From Hyphomicrobiales bacterium (GTDB lineage: Bacteria; Pseudomonadota; Alphaproteobacteria; Rhizobiales; Rhizobiaceae), in the NCBI GenBank assembly GCA_900468625.1, contig UBUL01000015.1, positions 124,001 through 188,000 of the forward strand: DNA of 64,000 bases, written 5' to 3'. The position numbers were made by a program, and so were the translations under genes. A model generated the notes under the pieces. That model saw nothing but the letters and a program-made list of their open reading frames with translations, did not search any database and was not told the DNA's origin. This document shows positions 34,806 through 45,098 of this stretch, piece after piece. Each line of letters starts with the position of its first letter. Position 1 is the stretch's first letter.

Positions 34806-36692
34806 CTATCGAATGGTGTCGAGTTCGTTCAGATCCGACGCGTCTTCGAATTCGTCGCGGCTGTAGATGGCGAAATCCGCTTCGGTCGATTCCTTGAACT
34901 TATAGGGATTCTCGAACAGCTTCAGCAATGTCCATTGCGGGAACCGGCTGGCGATGTCGGCGGTGAACTTGCGATGACGGACATGCGATGCGCCACGGAT
35001 ATCCGGGCCATCGAAATTGGAGGCGTAGACAATGACATAGCGCTGGGAAAGGGAGAAGAGCCGGTCGAGATAGTCGACGTAGATGCGGTCATCAATCAGA
35101 TGGTAAAGCACGTCGAGCGAAAGAGCGCAGTCATAGGCGTCTTCATGCATCTCCCAATCCAGCGACTGATCGCCCAGCCAGACGAAGTTGTAGTTCGGCT
35201 TGTCCCTGTACATCATCATCGTGCGCTCGATGACCGTTTTGGAGACATCAAAGCCCGTATACCGGTCGAACGAGAAGTATTTCAACTGATTGCCGTCGCC
35301 GGAGCCCATTTCGGCAAAGGAGGTAAGACCTTTCTTCCGGGCAAAGCCGTTCAGAAATTCACCCTTGTACCTGGCGAGCAGGTCATAGGAGCCGGGGCCT
35401 GAATTGCCGCCGTTGCGGTAGCGGCCCTCCCAATAGCCGGTTGAATCAAAGGCAGCAGCGACTTCCGGTCTCCGCGTCGGCTGCGGCAGCGGCGTAACCG
35501 GAGCAACCCGCTCAACCGGCGGCATCGGGATAGGTTGCGGCTGTATCAGGAAGGGCTGCTGTGCGGGCTGCATCGCCACTTCGACCGCTGGCACGGCATC
35601 GCGAATCTGCTGCACCGATATGGCCTGCGGTACCGGTGCAGGCTGCTGGATCTGGGGCGCTGGCGCAGGACGCTGGGCCAGCCAAAGCGGAACCGGTCTT
35701 TTCAAATTGGAGCCGGCCTGCTGTTCCGGCGAAGCGGTATAGATGGGCTTTGCGACCTCGGCTACACGATCGCCCATGACGATATCGAGTTCGTACAGCT
35801 GCTTGGCGAGAGGGAACTTTTCGCTCACATAGTCGATCCATTGGTGGGTCTGGCCCGAGATGATCTTTTCAACGGCCTCGTCCACCGACGAGAAGCGGAT
35901 TTCGTCGGGCCAGAACTCTTCCGCACCGGGATAGTCATGGACCACGGGCAGGGCGCCGACGGCCATTGCCTCGGCAATGTTGTAACCGAAGCTCTCATGT
36001 ACCGAGGTCGACAGGATCACGCCCTTGTCCGACAGGAATGCGGGCATATTCCGCTGCCAGCCATGGAAGAAGACATTGCGGGTGAGACCGAGCTTTTCTG
36101 TCGTACGCTGCAGATAAGGCATCATGACGAACTCTTCCTGTTCGCCGGCCACATGCAGCGTGTAGGAAGGGTCCCGCTTCACCAGCGAATGCATGATCTG
36201 CAGGAAGAGAGGCTGGTTCTTGCGCATGAAGGGCTTGGCGGCCCAGACGATCTTCTTCTTGTCGAGCGAAGGGATCGGCTTGAACTTATCGAGATTGAGG
36301 CCGTTCCAGACGACATGGGTGCGCGTCTTCTGCGTGACATGCGGCGCCCTGAGCTTCAGGACGCGAAGCATGTCGTGAGATACGAGGATCAGATCGTCGA
36401 TGGCCCCGAAGTCGATGCGCTGAGGGAAATTCGATTCCACGATCTCGAAGCGATGCCAGCGGGCAATGACGCGTTTGCCGAGCCGGCGGATATTCTGGTT
36501 GATCGCATGCACGAAGAGCTCGTTGCAGAATTCGAACCAGACGATATCGGCCCATTCCACAGCCGTCTCGATTTCCTTGTAGGTCCTCGGCTGTATGGCC
36601 AGAACTTCGTAAGTCTTTGACAGATGTTGGAATATATCACCGATGAAGCTGTCGACTTCGATGATTATGGCCAGCTTTTTCTTCTGATGCAT
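34806..36692 (-). CDS. Fusion of a GT4-like glycosyltransferase and a SAM methyltransferase
   Basis: The 628-residue protein has an N-terminal glycosyltransferase-like domain (about 1-310; FHGWQRNMPAFLSDKGVIL then HESFGYNIAEAMAVGALPVV, the GT-B donor-site pattern). A Pro/Gln-rich linker covers about 330-405. The C-terminal part (about 410-610) is a class-I methyltransferase with FAEMGSGDGNQLKY and a SLDVLYHLI motif. Such fusions can build and cap a glycan in one protein. No signal or membrane segment is seen. It is monocistronic and ends at the shared terminator. Confidence 0.82.
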   Translation of the reverse strand: MHQKKKLAIIIEVDSFIGDIFQHLSKTYEVLAIQPRTYKEIETAVEWADIVWFEFCNELFVHAINQNIRRLGKRVIARWHRFEIVESNFPQRIDFGAIDDLILVSHDMLRVLKLRAPHVTQKTRTHVVWNGLNLDKFKPIPSLDKKKIVWAAKPFMRKNQPLFLQIMHSLVKRDPSYTLHVAGEQEEFVMMPYLQRTTEKLGLTRNVFFHGWQRNMPAFLSDKGVILSTSVHESFGYNIAEAMAVGALPVVHDYPGAEEFWPDEIRFSSVDEAVEKIISGQTHQWIDYVSEKFPLAKQLYELDIVMGDRVAEVAKPIYTASPEQQAGSNLKRPVPLWLAQRPAPAPQIQQPAPVPQAISVQQIRDAVPAVEVAMQPAQQPFLIQPQPIPMPPVERVAPVTPLPQPTRRPEVAAAFDSTGYWEGRYRNGGNSGPGSYDLLARYKGEFLNGFARKKGLTSFAEMGSGDGNQLKYFSFDRYTGFDVSKTVIERTMMMYRDKPNYNFVWLGDQSLDWEMHEDAYDCALSLDVLYHLIDDRIYVDYLDRLFSLSQRYVIVYASNFDGPDIRGASHVRHRKFTADIASRFPQWTLLKLFENPYKFKESTEADFAIYSRDEFEDASDLNELDTIR

Positions 36693-37049
36693 CTTCTGCT
36701 ACCGTAAAAAAGACGAGTGGTTCTTAGTCCCGACCTGACGGACGACACGATCGACCTTCGTGTCCGCCGAGCACCGACGTTCTTGGCAATATCCTGAGCG
36801 CGCGATTGCCCCGCGTAGAAATTCCAGCCCTAAGGTTATGCCGGCCAACTTTCGCGAGGCTGGATTGCACGAAATGCCTTTTCGGGCGGACCGCAGCCTT
36901 CGATTTGTCCGCACAAGCCTCGCAAAAGGAACGATCGCCAAGGTGCCGATCAAACGGGCTTGATTGCGAGTGAATCTCCGGGAGCCGGTTAAGCGGCTGC
37001 GTTCTTCGGATCAGCCGTTACTTGGGGTTCGGAATTAGGGGACAGTCAG
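36693..37049. promoter_or_regulatory. Divergent intergenic region
   Basis: About 357 bp between the glycosyltransferase-methyltransferase gene and the DUF707 gene. Open frames on both strands lack family matches and ribosome binding sites. It should hold divergent promoters, but no clear boxes were picked out. Confidence 0.35.
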
Positions 37050-38189
37050 ATGTCATTGGCCGCGAACAGCCTGCATACGCCCGTCAACGGAGTGCATCAG
37101 GCGAGCCCGATACAATGGTCCGATGCGCCGCTTCTGACGCAGGACATGCTGAGCGGAACGTTCTGGAGCCTTGGGGACGTCAATCGCGGGATGTTCTCGC
37201 CGTTCGTGGTTCTGGCGCCTGATGGCATGATCGGCAATTATTTCGATCCCGCTGTCGACTTCTGGCATGTCATGGGCGGCCGGCTTTGCCTGATCGACAG
37301 GGACGGGCTGCCATCGGTCATTTTCGATTCGGCGCATATCGAGGATGGCAATCTCATGGCGCTTGCGGGGCGCGGGGTCATTGGCGGCGTTAACACGACC
37401 TACCTGCTGGTGCCGGCCGATCATCCTCAGCATCCGCTGTTTTCGACGCCCGCAGGCGTCGAGCGCAAGGCAAAGTTCCTGGTACAGCCTGAAGAGGGGC
37501 TAAGGCGTCCCAATCTCGTGGTTGTGCCGGCCAATTCGAAGTCTCTGCATCCGCGCTGGTTCGAGAAGATCGACGACGCATCGCGCAACTGGGATCTCTG
37601 CATCGGCTATTATGGCGCCGAGACCCCGGAAGTTTCCAGCAGCCCCTACGAATACCTGGCGCATCTGCCGAAGACCAAGAAATTCAAGATCATCCATGAT
37701 CTCTTTTATGAAGGCAGTCCGCTTTGGAACTATGAGCGGATCTGGCTGCCGGATGACGATTTGCTGTGCGACGGCGAGGACATCAACAGGATGTTCCATC
37801 TCTCGCACAAACATGGCCTCGATCTGGCGCAGCCATCGCTGAAGCAAGGTTCCGGTTCCCATCCGAACCACCCTTTGACCGTTCACAAGTCCGACAGCGT
37901 CGTCCGCTTCGAAGGCTTCGTTGAAATCATGTGTCCGATCTTCTCGCATCGCGCGCTGCAGATTTGTATCGGCTCCATGAAGGATGTGGAGTCGGGCTAC
38001 GGTCTTGATCATCTCTGGCCCTCGTTCCTTGGAAGGCCGGCTGGGCGTATGGGGATCATAGATGCCGTTGCCATCGCCCATACGCGCCCGATCGGCGCGA
38101 CCTATGATGTGAGATCCGCGATCGGCGAGCAGGCGGCTCTCTGGCAGGCCTACGGGTTTCAGTATCGTCCGGTGCCCGGGGTAAAGTGA
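37050..38189 (+). CDS. DUF707 family protein, probable glycan-related
   Basis: The 379-residue protein has an N-terminal domain of unknown type. From about residue 150 it carries a DUF707-like region, with NLVVVPANSKSLHPRWFEKI and NWDLCIGYYG, then the acidic LPDDDLLCDGEDIN and VRFEGFVEIMCPIFS. DUF707 is thought to be glycosyltransferase-related; the acidic cluster resembles a GT-A metal site. It lies 33 bp upstream of glf, so the two probably share an operon. A galactofuranosyltransferase role is possible but unproven. Confidence 0.72.
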   Translation: MSLAANSLHTPVNGVHQASPIQWSDAPLLTQDMLSGTFWSLGDVNRGMFSPFVVLAPDGMIGNYFDPAVDFWHVMGGRLCLIDRDGLPSVIFDSAHIEDGNLMALAGRGVIGGVNTTYLLVPADHPQHPLFSTPAGVERKAKFLVQPEEGLRRPNLVVVPANSKSLHPRWFEKIDDASRNWDLCIGYYGAETPEVSSSPYEYLAHLPKTKKFKIIHDLFYEGSPLWNYERIWLPDDDLLCDGEDINRMFHLSHKHGLDLAQPSLKQGSGSHPNHPLTVHKSDSVVRFEGFVEIMCPIFSHRALQICIGSMKDVESGYGLDHLWPSFLGRPAGRMGIIDAVAIAHTRPIGATYDVRSAIGEQAALWQAYGFQYRPVPGVK

Positions 38190-38210
38190 TCATATCGATT
38201 ACCGCGTTGA

Positions 38211-39398
<1,188 letters not shown>

Positions 39399-39482
39399 AT
39401 AGCGGCCGGCATGTGATTGCCTTCGGCTTGCCTTCAAGGCGATGCCGGGCGAAAGTCATCGTGAAAATGGTTGAATTATAAC

Positions 39483-39515
39483 GAGAAAGCCCGGCGACCG
39501 GGCTTTCTCTTTTTC
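39483..39515 (+). terminator. Rho-independent terminator after glf
   Basis: GAGAAAGCCCGG and CCGGGCTTTCTC form a 12-bp perfect stem with a 3-base loop, followed on the plus strand by TTTTTC. It also closes the convergent bmt gene. Confidence 0.9.
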
Positions 39516-39517
39516 CT

Positions 39518-40531
39518 TTAGGACCGTCTGCGGCGTTCGCGCGCCGGCGCGGCGGCGCTTTCGTTGGCGGTCTTGTTGCGCAGCGGTCCGATCCGTTCGA
39601 CGATCGTTTCCAGTGTCGGGCGGGGGCCGCGCACGTAGCTGTCCAGCGCCTGACGCATGGCGGCCAGATGGCCGCAGGAGGTGCCGCAGCAGCCGCCGAT
39701 GATCTTCGCGCCGGCGTCGCGTGCGAGACGGGCATAGTCCGCCATCAGCGGTGGTGTGCCGGAATAATGGATTTCGGCACCGCGATATTCGGGAATGCCG
39801 CAATTGCCCTTGACGATGACGGTTGCGGCCGGGTCCGCCTCGGTCATGTCGAGCAGGCTGGACAGGATATCCGATGCGCCAACGCCGCAATTGGCGCCGA
39901 CCGCGAGCGGACCTCCGCCGATGTCGGTGGCGATGGCATGAATGTCCTTCGGGTGCAGGCCCATCATGGTCTTGCCGGCAGTGTCGAAGGAGCCCGTATA
40001 GGCATAGGGCAGGCCGACCTTTGCCGCGGCTTCAGCAGCAGCACGGATCTCTTCCGGCGACGACATGGTTTCGATCCAGGCGACATCGGCGCCGCCGGCT
40101 TGAAGACCCTCGATCTGCTCAACGAAGGCCGCAACCGCGTCTTCATAGGTCAAGGCGCCGAGCGGCATCAGCAGCTCGCCCGTCGGCCCTACCGAGCCGC
40201 CGACGATGACCTTGCGGCCGGCCCTGTCGGCAACGGCGCGGGCGATCTCGGCTGCCGTCTTGTTGAGGCTATGCACGCGATCCTGTGCATGGTGAAGCTT
40301 CAGGCGATGACGGGTGCCGCCGAAGGTGTTGGTGAGGATGATGTCGGCGCCCGCATCGACGAAGTCCTGATGCAGCCTCGTGATCCGGTCGGGATGCTGT
40401 TCGTTCCAGAGTTCGGGTGCTTCGCCGGCCTCAAGGCCCATGGCAAAGAGGTTGGTGCCGGTTGCGCCGTCGGCAAGCAGTACGCCTTTTTCGGCAAGGA
40501 GATCGGTCAAGGGATTGATGGCGACTGTCAT
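39518..40531 (-). CDS. bmt: Betaine-homocysteine S-methyltransferase-type enzyme
   Basis: The 337-residue protein belongs to the Zn-dependent homocysteine S-methyltransferase family. It shows VLLADGATGTNLF, LTNTFGGTRHRL, and the zinc-binding cysteines in VGANCGVG (about residue 210) and GGCCGTSCGHL (about 290). Proximity to a choline transporter makes glycine betaine the likely methyl donor. The ATG at 40531 has GAGGA 6 bases upstream; the upstream in-frame extension lacks one. It follows choXWV on the same strand, but a strong hairpin separates it. The tail is a basic REPEAT-free segment (ARERRRRS). Confidence 0.9.
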   Translation of the reverse strand: MTVAINPLTDLLAEKGVLLADGATGTNLFAMGLEAGEAPELWNEQHPDRITRLHQDFVDAGADIILTNTFGGTRHRLKLHHAQDRVHSLNKTAAEIARAVADRAGRKVIVGGSVGPTGELLMPLGALTYEDAVAAFVEQIEGLQAGGADVAWIETMSSPEEIRAAAEAAAKVGLPYAYTGSFDTAGKTMMGLHPKDIHAIATDIGGGPLAVGANCGVGASDILSSLLDMTEADPAATVIVKGNCGIPEYRGAEIHYSGTPPLMADYARLARDAGAKIIGGCCGTSCGHLAAMRQALDSYVRGPRPTLETIVERIGPLRNKTANESAAAPARERRRRS

Positions 40532-40638
40532 GGCGTGTCCTCGGATACGTCGAATTCGGATATTAGATGCAGATATAAACATTTCTTTATGTGAACACAA
40601 CGGCAAGATGACGGCTCCAGCATCGGCGATGCGATCAC

Positions 40639-40681
40639 AAAAAAAGCGCCCCCGGAGGGAGACCCCGGTGAGAGCGCTTTC
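40639..40681 (-). terminator. Rho-independent terminator after choV
   Basis: On the minus strand AAAGCGC and GGCGCTTT pair, with a further CCGGGG/CCCCGG helix between, followed by a run of seven T. It would stop transcription of choXWV before bmt, or attenuate it. Confidence 0.8.
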
Positions 40682-40702
40682 CTTTTGCGGATGAAAATGT
40701 CC

Positions 40703-41755
40703 TCAGGCGGCTGCCATCTGCGCCGTCTCATGCGATGTCGGCGTGACCATGGCGGCGATGATGCTTTGCAGGTCGATTGCACCGATGGGCCGGCCGCCCG
40801 TATCGGTGACGATAGCGCCCGTCTGACCCGCCTCGGTGATCTGTTTGGCGGCGACTTCCAGCGTCATGTCGCCGAGCACGTGCGCGCCACCCGGCTCGCC
40901 CGAAAGCGGCTTCATGATCGTCTGCGTCTGGATGACGCGGCCGCGGTTCACTTCCTTGACGAAGGCGGTGATGTAGTCGTCGGCCGGTTGCAGCACGATC
41001 TGCTGGCCGGTCCCCTGCTGTACGACCTTGCCGTCGCGCAGGATCGCGATCTTGTCGCCGAGGCGCAGCGCTTCATCGAGGTCGTGGGTAATGAACACCA
41101 CGGTCTTCTTCAGCTCCTTCTGCAGATCGAGCAGCACGGTCTGCATATCCACGCGGATCAACGGATCGAGCGCCGAATAGGCCTCGTCCATCAGCAGGAT
41201 ATCGGCATCGTTCGTCAGAGCGCGAGCCAGGCCGACGCGCTGCTGCATGCCGCCGGAAAGCTGGTTCGGATAGTGCCGTTCAAAGCCCTTGAGCCCGACG
41301 CGCTCGATCCAATATTGGCCTTTCTTCTCGCTTTCGGAACGGGGAACGCCCTGGATGTCCAGTCCGTAGATCGTGTTCTCGATCACGGTGCGATGCGGCA
41401 GAAGCGCGAATTTCTGGAACACCATCGCCGTTTTGTGGCGGCGGAATTCGCGCAGGTCGTTTTCGTTCATCTTGCAGACGTCGACGCCGTCATAGAGCAC
41501 TTCGCCGACGGTCGGCTCGATCAGCCTGTTGATGTGACGGATCAGCGTCGACTTGCCCGAGCCGGAAAGGCCCATGACGACGGTGATGGCGCCTGCCGGC
41601 ATATCGATGCTGATATCCTGCAGGCCGAGTACATGCCCATGGACCTCGTTGAGCTCCGCCTTGCTCATGCCGTTTCTGACCTGATCCACGTAGTCCCGCC
41701 CGTGACGGCCGAAGATCTTGTACAGGCTTTTGATCTGGATCGCGTGACTAGCCAT
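40703..41755 (-). CDS. choV: Choline ABC transporter ATP-binding protein
   Basis: The 350-residue protein is of the ProV/OpuAA class. It has Walker A GLSGSGKST, signature LSGGMQQR, Walker B ILLMDEAYSALDP and FITHDLDEAL, then two CBS-like repeats at the C-terminus that in this class sense ionic strength or load. The ATG at 41755 overlaps the choW stop by 8 bp and follows GGAGG. It powers high-affinity choline uptake with ChoW and ChoX. Confidence 0.92.
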   Translation of the reverse strand: MASHAIQIKSLYKIFGRHGRDYVDQVRNGMSKAELNEVHGHVLGLQDISIDMPAGAITVVMGLSGSGKSTLIRHINRLIEPTVGEVLYDGVDVCKMNENDLREFRRHKTAMVFQKFALLPHRTVIENTIYGLDIQGVPRSESEKKGQYWIERVGLKGFERHYPNQLSGGMQQRVGLARALTNDADILLMDEAYSALDPLIRVDMQTVLLDLQKELKKTVVFITHDLDEALRLGDKIAILRDGKVVQQGTGQQIVLQPADDYITAFVKEVNRGRVIQTQTIMKPLSGEPGGAHVLGDMTLEVAAKQITEAGQTGAIVTDTGGRPIGAIDLQSIIAAMVTPTSHETAQMAAA

Positions 41756-42659
41756 GAATGACCTCCGAGTGCTTCTGGAGCCGTCTGCCATAGGCCTGGC
41801 TCGTACGGTCGAAAATGATGGCGATGGCGACCAGCGCGAAACCGTTGAGAAAGCCGACGGTGAAGAACTGGTTGTTGATCGCCTGCAGCGTGTTCTTGCC
41901 GAGCCCGCCGACGCCGACCATGGAGGCGACCACGACCATTGCGAGCGACATCATGATGGTCTGGTTGATGCCGGCCATGATGGTGGGCAATGCGAGCGGA
42001 ATCTGCACATTGAACAGCTTTTGGCGATGCGACGAGCCAAAGGCATCCGCGGCCTCGAGAACCTCCTTGTCCACGAGGCGGATGCCGAGATTGGTCAGGC
42101 GGATCATCGGCGGGACGGCATAGATGACGACGGCGATGAGGCCCGGCACCTTGCCGATGCCGAAGATGACGACGACCGGAATGAGGTAGACGAAGCTCGG
42201 CATGGTCTGCATTACATCGAGGATCGGATTGACGATCGACTGCAGCCGGTCGGAGCGCGCCATCAATATGCCGATGGGCAGGCCGATGACGATGGCGATG
42301 AGCGTACAGACCGTTACCATGGCGAGCGTGACCATCGTGTCGGTCCAAAGGCCGAAGACACCGATGAGGATCATGGAGATCGCGGTGCCGGCGACAATTT
42401 TGAAGTTGCGGCTTGCGGCATAGACGACGAGCATCATGACGATGAGCACGATGAACCAGGGCGTATTGGTGAAAGCCCATTCAAGATAGTTCAAAAACCA
42501 CTGCAGCGGCTGCACGACGGCGTCGATGAGAGTCCCGTAGGCACGGACGGATGCCCTAAAGCCGTCATCGATGTTCTTGCGTGCAAGGCGTATGATGGAC
42601 TCGTCTATTGCCGGAAAGTTGCAGAGCACATTCGGCAGGATCGTACACTGAATAGCCAT
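41748..42659 (-). CDS. choW: Choline ABC transporter permease
   Basis: The 303-residue inner-membrane protein has a leader region, then about six hydrophobic segments starting near FIVLIVMMLVVYAA. The permease loop EAADAFGSSHRQKLFNVQIP is the EAA motif that contacts ChoV. It is of the ProW type. The ATG at 42659 follows AAGGGGAA. It lies between choX and choV on the same strand; a 248-bp gap separates it from choX. Confidence 0.92.
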   Translation of the reverse strand: MAIQCTILPNVLCNFPAIDESIIRLARKNIDDGFRASVRAYGTLIDAVVQPLQWFLNYLEWAFTNTPWFIVLIVMMLVVYAASRNFKIVAGTAISMILIGVFGLWTDTMVTLAMVTVCTLIAIVIGLPIGILMARSDRLQSIVNPILDVMQTMPSFVYLIPVVVIFGIGKVPGLIAVVIYAVPPMIRLTNLGIRLVDKEVLEAADAFGSSHRQKLFNVQIPLALPTIMAGINQTIMMSLAMVVVASMVGVGGLGKNTLQAINNQFFTVGFLNGFALVAIAIIFDRTSQAYGRRLQKHSEVIHG

Positions 42660-42907
42660 GTATTTCCCCTTCTTAGTCCGGTTCTGTCCTCGTCCGCGCA
42701 TGTGGCCTTCATGCATGGATGGTCATGCAGCGCTGCGACCGGTTCTTCAGGCTGCTTTTGAATTCTTACAGCATTCGCCGTCGCCGATCTGCGCTCATTG
42801 CGACTTCGCTCCGCGTCGCTCCGTCAGCAGGAGCGTCATTCCAGTAGCTGCGTGCGAATATGAAATGGGCGGCAGACGCAGGCCTGCCGCCGATTATGCA
42901 GAACGGA

Positions 42908-43906
42908 TCAGAGCGAAGCCTTGACCTTGGCGGCAACGTCAGGCTTAACCCACTTAGTCCACATGTCGGGGTAGGTCTTGAGGAAATACTTGGCGCCGTC
43001 CTCGTTCGTACCCTGATTGTCGGTCATCCAGGCGAGAACCTTGCCGACGGTGGCGTTATCCCATTTGCGGGTCTTCATATAGTCCATCGCAATGCCGGCC
43101 TTTGCCGCAAAGTCCTTGGTCACGACGGTATAGACATCCGAGACGGGATAGGAGTTCACCTTCGGATTGGCGCAATCCTGCTGCGACGTGCAGGCGTCCC
43201 ATTCCTTCTTGTCGTGTGGCGCGTTGAAGCTCAGGCGAACCATGTCATACTTGCCGAGGATTGCGGTTGGCGCCCAGTAGTAGCCGAGCCAGCCGGTCTT
43301 CTTCTCGAAAGCGTTGGCGATCGAGCCGTCGAGGCCTGCTGCCGAACCGGTGTCGACCAGCGTGAAGCCGAGCTTGTCGGCGCCGAGGGCCTTGTAGAGA
43401 TTGGCGGTCGAGATCTGGCAGTTCCAGCCGGCCGGGCAGTTATATACTGCGCCCTTGGAAGAATCTTCCGGAGCAGGGAAGAGTTCCGGATGCTTCAGCG
43501 CGTCCTGAACGGTCTTGATGTCCGGATGGGCGTCGGCGAGGAACTTCGGAATCCACCAGCCTTCCACGCCGCCATCGCTCAAGAGCGGTGCCGCCTCGAT
43601 CAAACGGCCTTCGGATACTGCCTTGTCGAGCGCGGTGCGCACGGCATTGACCCAAAGCTCGGGCGCGACGTCAGGTTGGCCCTTTTCGTTCATGGAGGTG
43701 AAGGTCGGCTGCGTGTCGCCGGTCACCAGGGTAACGTTACAGCCGTAACCATTTTGCAGGATGATCTTGTCGACCTGAGCGGCAACGCCGGCAGATGCCC
43801 AGTTCATTTCAGCGATGGATACGGTGCCGCAATCTGCGGCTTGCGCCGAGCCAGCCAAAGCATAGGCGCCGAATGCGAAGATTGCGGAAGCAAGAAGCTT
43901 CTTCAT
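42908..43906 (-). CDS. choX: Choline-binding periplasmic protein
   Basis: The 332-residue protein has a typical signal peptide (KKLLASAIFAFGAYALAG then SAQA) and the OpuAC/ProX-type binding fold. ChoX-like hallmarks include IAEMNWASAGVAAQVDKIIL at the mature N-terminus and the aromatic residues in PELWVNA and WLGYYWAPTA that would form the cage for the trimethylammonium group. First gene of the choXWV set, about 250 bp before choW. Glycine betaine is a less likely ligand. Confidence 0.92.
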   Translation of the reverse strand: MKKLLASAIFAFGAYALAGSAQAADCGTVSIAEMNWASAGVAAQVDKIILQNGYGCNVTLVTGDTQPTFTSMNEKGQPDVAPELWVNAVRTALDKAVSEGRLIEAAPLLSDGGVEGWWIPKFLADAHPDIKTVQDALKHPELFPAPEDSSKGAVYNCPAGWNCQISTANLYKALGADKLGFTLVDTGSAAGLDGSIANAFEKKTGWLGYYWAPTAILGKYDMVRLSFNAPHDKKEWDACTSQQDCANPKVNSYPVSDVYTVVTKDFAAKAGIAMDYMKTRKWDNATVGKVLAWMTDNQGTNEDGAKYFLKTYPDMWTKWVKPDVAAKVKASL

Positions 43907-44657
43907 TTTACATTGTCTCCCAATTTTTCGTTACGTTGCGAAAATCGACTCTAACGCGTGCGATGTCCGTCGATCCCCTGTCAGCGTGGTTCAACCACAA
44001 CCGCTCCAACGCCGCTGACGACGCCCGTACGGTCCCCTTTGCTGCTGTCGTGCATCTGGTCTTTTTGCGACCGCGGAACCCTGTCGCGGTCGTGTGCTTT
44101 TTACATCGACACGGCGCAGCCTAAGGATTTGAGTGGAGAAATCAACAGCCCGCCGGCCAAATGAAGTTATCGTGCCTCTTGGAGAAGCTTATATAAGCGA
44201 CTGAATTAGCCTGTTTTCTGCTATTCTTGGCTGCAAAACGGGCATTGTGGGGCTTTTGCAGGGGTTTGCAGCCGGGATGAAATTAAGAGCAGCTAAATAT
44301 CGCGTCCCCGAAAGACGTTTTATGTTTCATTTGCGTCGTTTGTGATTTCTCAATGTAAAGAGGAAAATTTTCAAAAAAATTTCGAATTTACTCCAGTTTA
44401 AGCACTTAATAACCCTCCGGTAACGATGTCAGCTTATCAATCGATGCGTGGCGGGGGACATACCGCCGCTTCCCTGGATCAGGTTTTGCGTACCGGGGAA
44501 AGCGAACCTTGCGGCGTTTGTGCAGGGGAGCCGGCGTTTTTGGCAAACCGCGCTGATCCCGGATCGCGCGGTTTTCGCATTTCACGATACCGGTTCGAGA
44601 CGGTTTGAGGCGTCTCAACGGGCATTCTTTTTTCACCACTGCCGTCGGGCAAAGATA
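43907..44657. promoter_or_regulatory. Intergenic region upstream of choX
   Basis: About 750 bp without a convincing gene on either strand. The end nearest choX should hold its promoter; an AT-rich stretch at 44160-44400 is the most promoter-like part. Choline induction through an upstream operator is expected by analogy but no site was recognised. Confidence 0.4.
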
Positions 44658-44686
44658 AAGCCGCCGATGCTGTCACATGGCGGCTT
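44658..44686 (-). terminator. Hairpin terminator after the 47-aa gene
   Basis: AAGCCGCC and GGCGGCTT form an 8-bp stem with a 13-base loop; on the minus strand a T-rich TTTATCTTT follows. It lies 30 bp beyond the stop of the small gene. Confidence 0.65.
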
Positions 44687-44717
44687 CTCTTCTGTCGGGC
44701 AGGCGGCTTGACGGGTA

Positions 44718-44861
44718 TCAGCCGGCATTATAGGTGCGGATGAAGCCGATGGTGCCGAAGCGCGTGTCGAGCTGCTGCAGGCGGTTCTCGGGGCGATGGG
44801 CCGGAAGCTTGCCGTTCCAGGCGATCTGGATGGAATTCTGTCTGTTGAAGATGAAGAGCAT
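44718..44861 (-). CDS. Small hypothetical protein, 47 aa
   Basis: A 47-residue frame starts MLFIFNRQNSIQIAWNGKLP and ends in FIRTYNAG. A GGAGG lies 9 bases before the ATG and a hairpin terminator follows the stop, so it has the parts of a complete transcription unit. It contains no membrane segment; several aromatic and basic residues are scattered through it. No family is recognised. Confidence 0.6.
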   Translation of the reverse strand: MLFIFNRQNSIQIAWNGKLPAHRPENRLQQLDTRFGTIGFIRTYNAG

Positions 44862-45098
44862 TTAGGGTGTCCTCCGAGCCGGATCGGCTGGTGTTCGTTA
44901 TGTGTTTTCGCGATGGAGATAATCCTCTTCGGCGTAACTAACAACGGATGAAATCGTCATCCCGTGTCGCAAACAGAGTATGTTCGAGCATGAGGCATTT
45001 TTGTATCGTGATCGCATTTTTCAGCGATTGGCGATCGCGGCAAAATCGAGGCGAAACCTAGTGTTTTCAGTGGCTGTGGCATATCGAGGTGGTGGGGA

